Shown in pieces: positions 62,283-64,000 of a stretch of 64,000 bases of DNA. The notes beneath the pieces are model-generated. The model was not told where the DNA came from. It made no database searches and saw only the letters and a program-made list of their open reading frames with translations. Positions within the stretch are counted from its first letter, which is position 1; each line of letters begins with the position of its first letter. The stretch is from positions 122,847 to 186,846 of the forward strand of contig JAHDVF020000900.1 of the NCBI GenBank assembly GCA_022606425.2, written 5' to 3'. The translations under genes and the position numbers were made by a program. This stretch comes from Lepidostoma basale. Taxonomy: Eukaryota; Arthropoda; Insecta; Trichoptera; Lepidostomatidae.

Positions 62283-62745
62283 TCGGCCGTTCACAATGGA
62301 GTTCTGGTCCCAACCCTAATGTATGGAAGCGAAGCATGGAACTGATGAGGTCCCTAAGACGTATGTGTGGTAGAACGATAAACGACAGAATCTCAAATGC
62401 TGATATAAGAAAGGAATGTAGAGCGGAAGAAGGTATTATGAACAAAATTATGAAAGGATCGCTGCGTTGATTCAGACATATGGAACGTAAGGATGGAGAA
62501 AGAATGGTTAAGAAAGTATACGTAAATGATGTAAATGGGGTACGTCGAGGCAGACCGAGGAAAACATGGCATGACCAAATTAATCAAATTTTAAAGGTTG
62601 GTCATGTTAGAAGTTGGAGGAATCAACGTACGTGTATGACTCGTTGTATGAATGTGGAGGAAGCTAGAGAGGTTTGCCAGGATAGAGTTGTGTGGTGGTC
62701 CATTCGCTGCCTACCCCTGCGGAGAAACGGCGTGATGGTTTGTTT
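62283..62745 (+). mobile_element. RTE-like family A2 copy
   Basis: [20 protein letters not shown], then a stop, then [20 protein letters not shown]. 3' end ctgcggagaaacggcgtgat. Inserted in the P-like relic. Confidence 0.82.
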
Positions 62746-62944
62746 ATGTTTATTTGTTCAGTCTGTCGGTTTTCTTTGCCGATTCCCTCTGACAGTACTA
62801 ATAGAATCGGTAGATCATAAAAACTCAATAAAATATATATTGAATACAAAAACATGTTTTCAATCACCACCCTATTCCTTCATTACACTCACAATTTAAT
62901 AAAGCTTCCATATGATATCATAACCAGCGATATTCATGTTCTTC

Positions 62945-63345
62945 TTCATCTTCTTATTCTTCTAATTGTAGATCTTGTGATCTGTTTATGCAGGATATCA
63001 ACTTTCTTCCTGTGATGAAGACGACCAGCCTTCTCTCCATCTCTTTGGTGGTCGTTCTGGTGGTCGACGGCCCTCTGGAGTCTCGTGTATCACGATATTA
63101 GGAATTCTTGCTGAATTCATTCTCTCAATGTGGTCCCTCCAGAATCATCTTCTCTACCTATTCCATCTGACTATGTCTTCAATTTTGCAGGATTTGCGAA
63201 TTTCTTCATTGGTTATTGTATCTCTAAGAGTTCTCCCCACAATAAGTCGCAATATTCTCAATTCTGCTTCTCTTAAGAGATGTTTGGTTCTGACAGTGTC
63301 TGCTCTTGCTTCGATTTCGTTAGAATTATTCATGTTTGAGAGCTA
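62945..63345 (-). mobile_element. RTE-like family D 3' fragment
   Basis: The - strand resembles 10456-11199: RRPPRRPPKR-type end and an RT C-terminal helix region with several stops. Confidence 0.6.
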
Positions 63346-63500
63346 GAAATGAATTTACTCGACAAAGAACCGAGGTATCTGAGATGGCTTAGAAGGTAAG
63401 CAGACTGAAATGGCAGTGAGCCGGCCATATTTGTCGGAGGACTCACTGGTGACATGCGTTGGGAAAGGTTTACGTTCTGCAGTGGACGACGGACAACTTA
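63346..63500 (+). mobile_element. RTE-like family E scrap
   Basis: NEFTRQRTEVSEMA, stop, VSRLKWQ, as in 3640-3900; ends cagtggacgacggac. Confidence 0.6.
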
Positions 63501-64000
63501 TTAGTCTTGTTAACTTCCATTTCACACACAACAATTGCACATGCTTTAATATGTAAAAAATATTTTCTTCCCTTTTGGATGAACTATTTTCTTATATACT
63601 ATTTTTATTTTATTAAATGTACTTTTTCACATTGGATTCCTAGGTGTTTTGGTACTTTGAAATAATTCGTGTTGTCATGCAATTTCTGCATAAAAATTAA
63701 ATGATATAATATTATTTTGCGAAACTTGGGTTAAAACTTCAAGGCTGTGAAGTATTCAAATTACATAAAAATATTTCTTTGAGATATTACAATGAACATT
63801 ATTTTATTTTCCATATTTTTTTCTATCGAATCAGATTTATTAAAATAAGTAATGCACATGATTTGATTGCAGGCTCGATTATTTCGCTCGTAAAGCTTTA
63901 TTAATAAATATTGAAATTTTAAGTTTACTAGGAATGTCATGAAGAATCATTTGCATTCTTAAAATATATCGAAAACAATTAAAAAAATAATTTAAAAAAA
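63501..64000. other. AT-rich DNA, nothing identified
   Basis: No convincing gene or repeat. Confidence 0.5.

Overview
The window looks like AT-rich insect nuclear DNA, plausibly from a moth or butterfly. Coding sequence is split into short exons with GT/AG introns, and most of the rest is transposable-element debris. The order Lepidoptera is my inference from the mix of RTE, Jockey-type, piggyBac, mariner, hAT and P-like elements; no single marker proves it.

Two conserved host genes were assembled by hand from exons, because neither shows as a long open frame. (1) A SIX-family homeobox gene of the Six4/5 type runs on the + strand from beyond the left edge to 10075. Four exons are visible: 11-168, 1989-2118, 4101-4238 and 9901-10075. 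(2) The alpha subunit of ER glucosidase II (GANAB, family GH31) runs on the - strand from 50147 down to 18988. It has 17 exons, all joining in phase at GT/AG sites, and gives a complete 923-residue protein with signal peptide and both catalytic aspartates. The two genes are convergent, with about 8.9 kb of repeats between them (10076-18987).

The rest is a nested transposon landscape. The commonest component is a set of 5'-truncated RTE-like retrotransposon ends. Family 'A' ends in a shared terminus followed by a (TTAG)n tail; others end in AAG or ATG microsatellites. A non-autonomous element ('T1') carries the same last ~45 bp as family A, so it looks like a hitch-hiker. Jockey/CR1-type 3' ends, two solo LTRs, tRNA-derived SINEs and several foldback or MITE elements fill the introns.

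Four larger elements stand out. A near-complete piggyBac transposon (42076-45009) lies in GANAB intron 2, flanked by TTAA; its transposase has all three catalytic aspartates but a frame slip near the C-terminus. A mariner relic (46625-47822) with ~57-bp inverted repeats is in the same intron. A full-length I-group LINE (52855-58540) has a 15-bp target-site duplication and one frameshift in ORF2. A THAP-domain P-element-like transposase relic (60608-62280) is cut off by an RTE insertion.

Region by region: 1-10 kb is the 3' half of Six4 with repeat-filled introns. 10-19 kb is intergenic, with RT ends, MITEs and an 87-bp-period C-rich minisatellite. 19-50 kb is GANAB with heavily invaded introns, some element ends lying about 10 bp from splice donors. 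50-52.8 kb is the GANAB upstream region with MITEs. 52.8-58.6 kb is the LINE. 59.3-60.3 kb is a three-copy ~370-bp tandem repeat. 60.6-64 kb is the P-like relic and RT fragments. No tRNA, rRNA or CRISPR locus was found.
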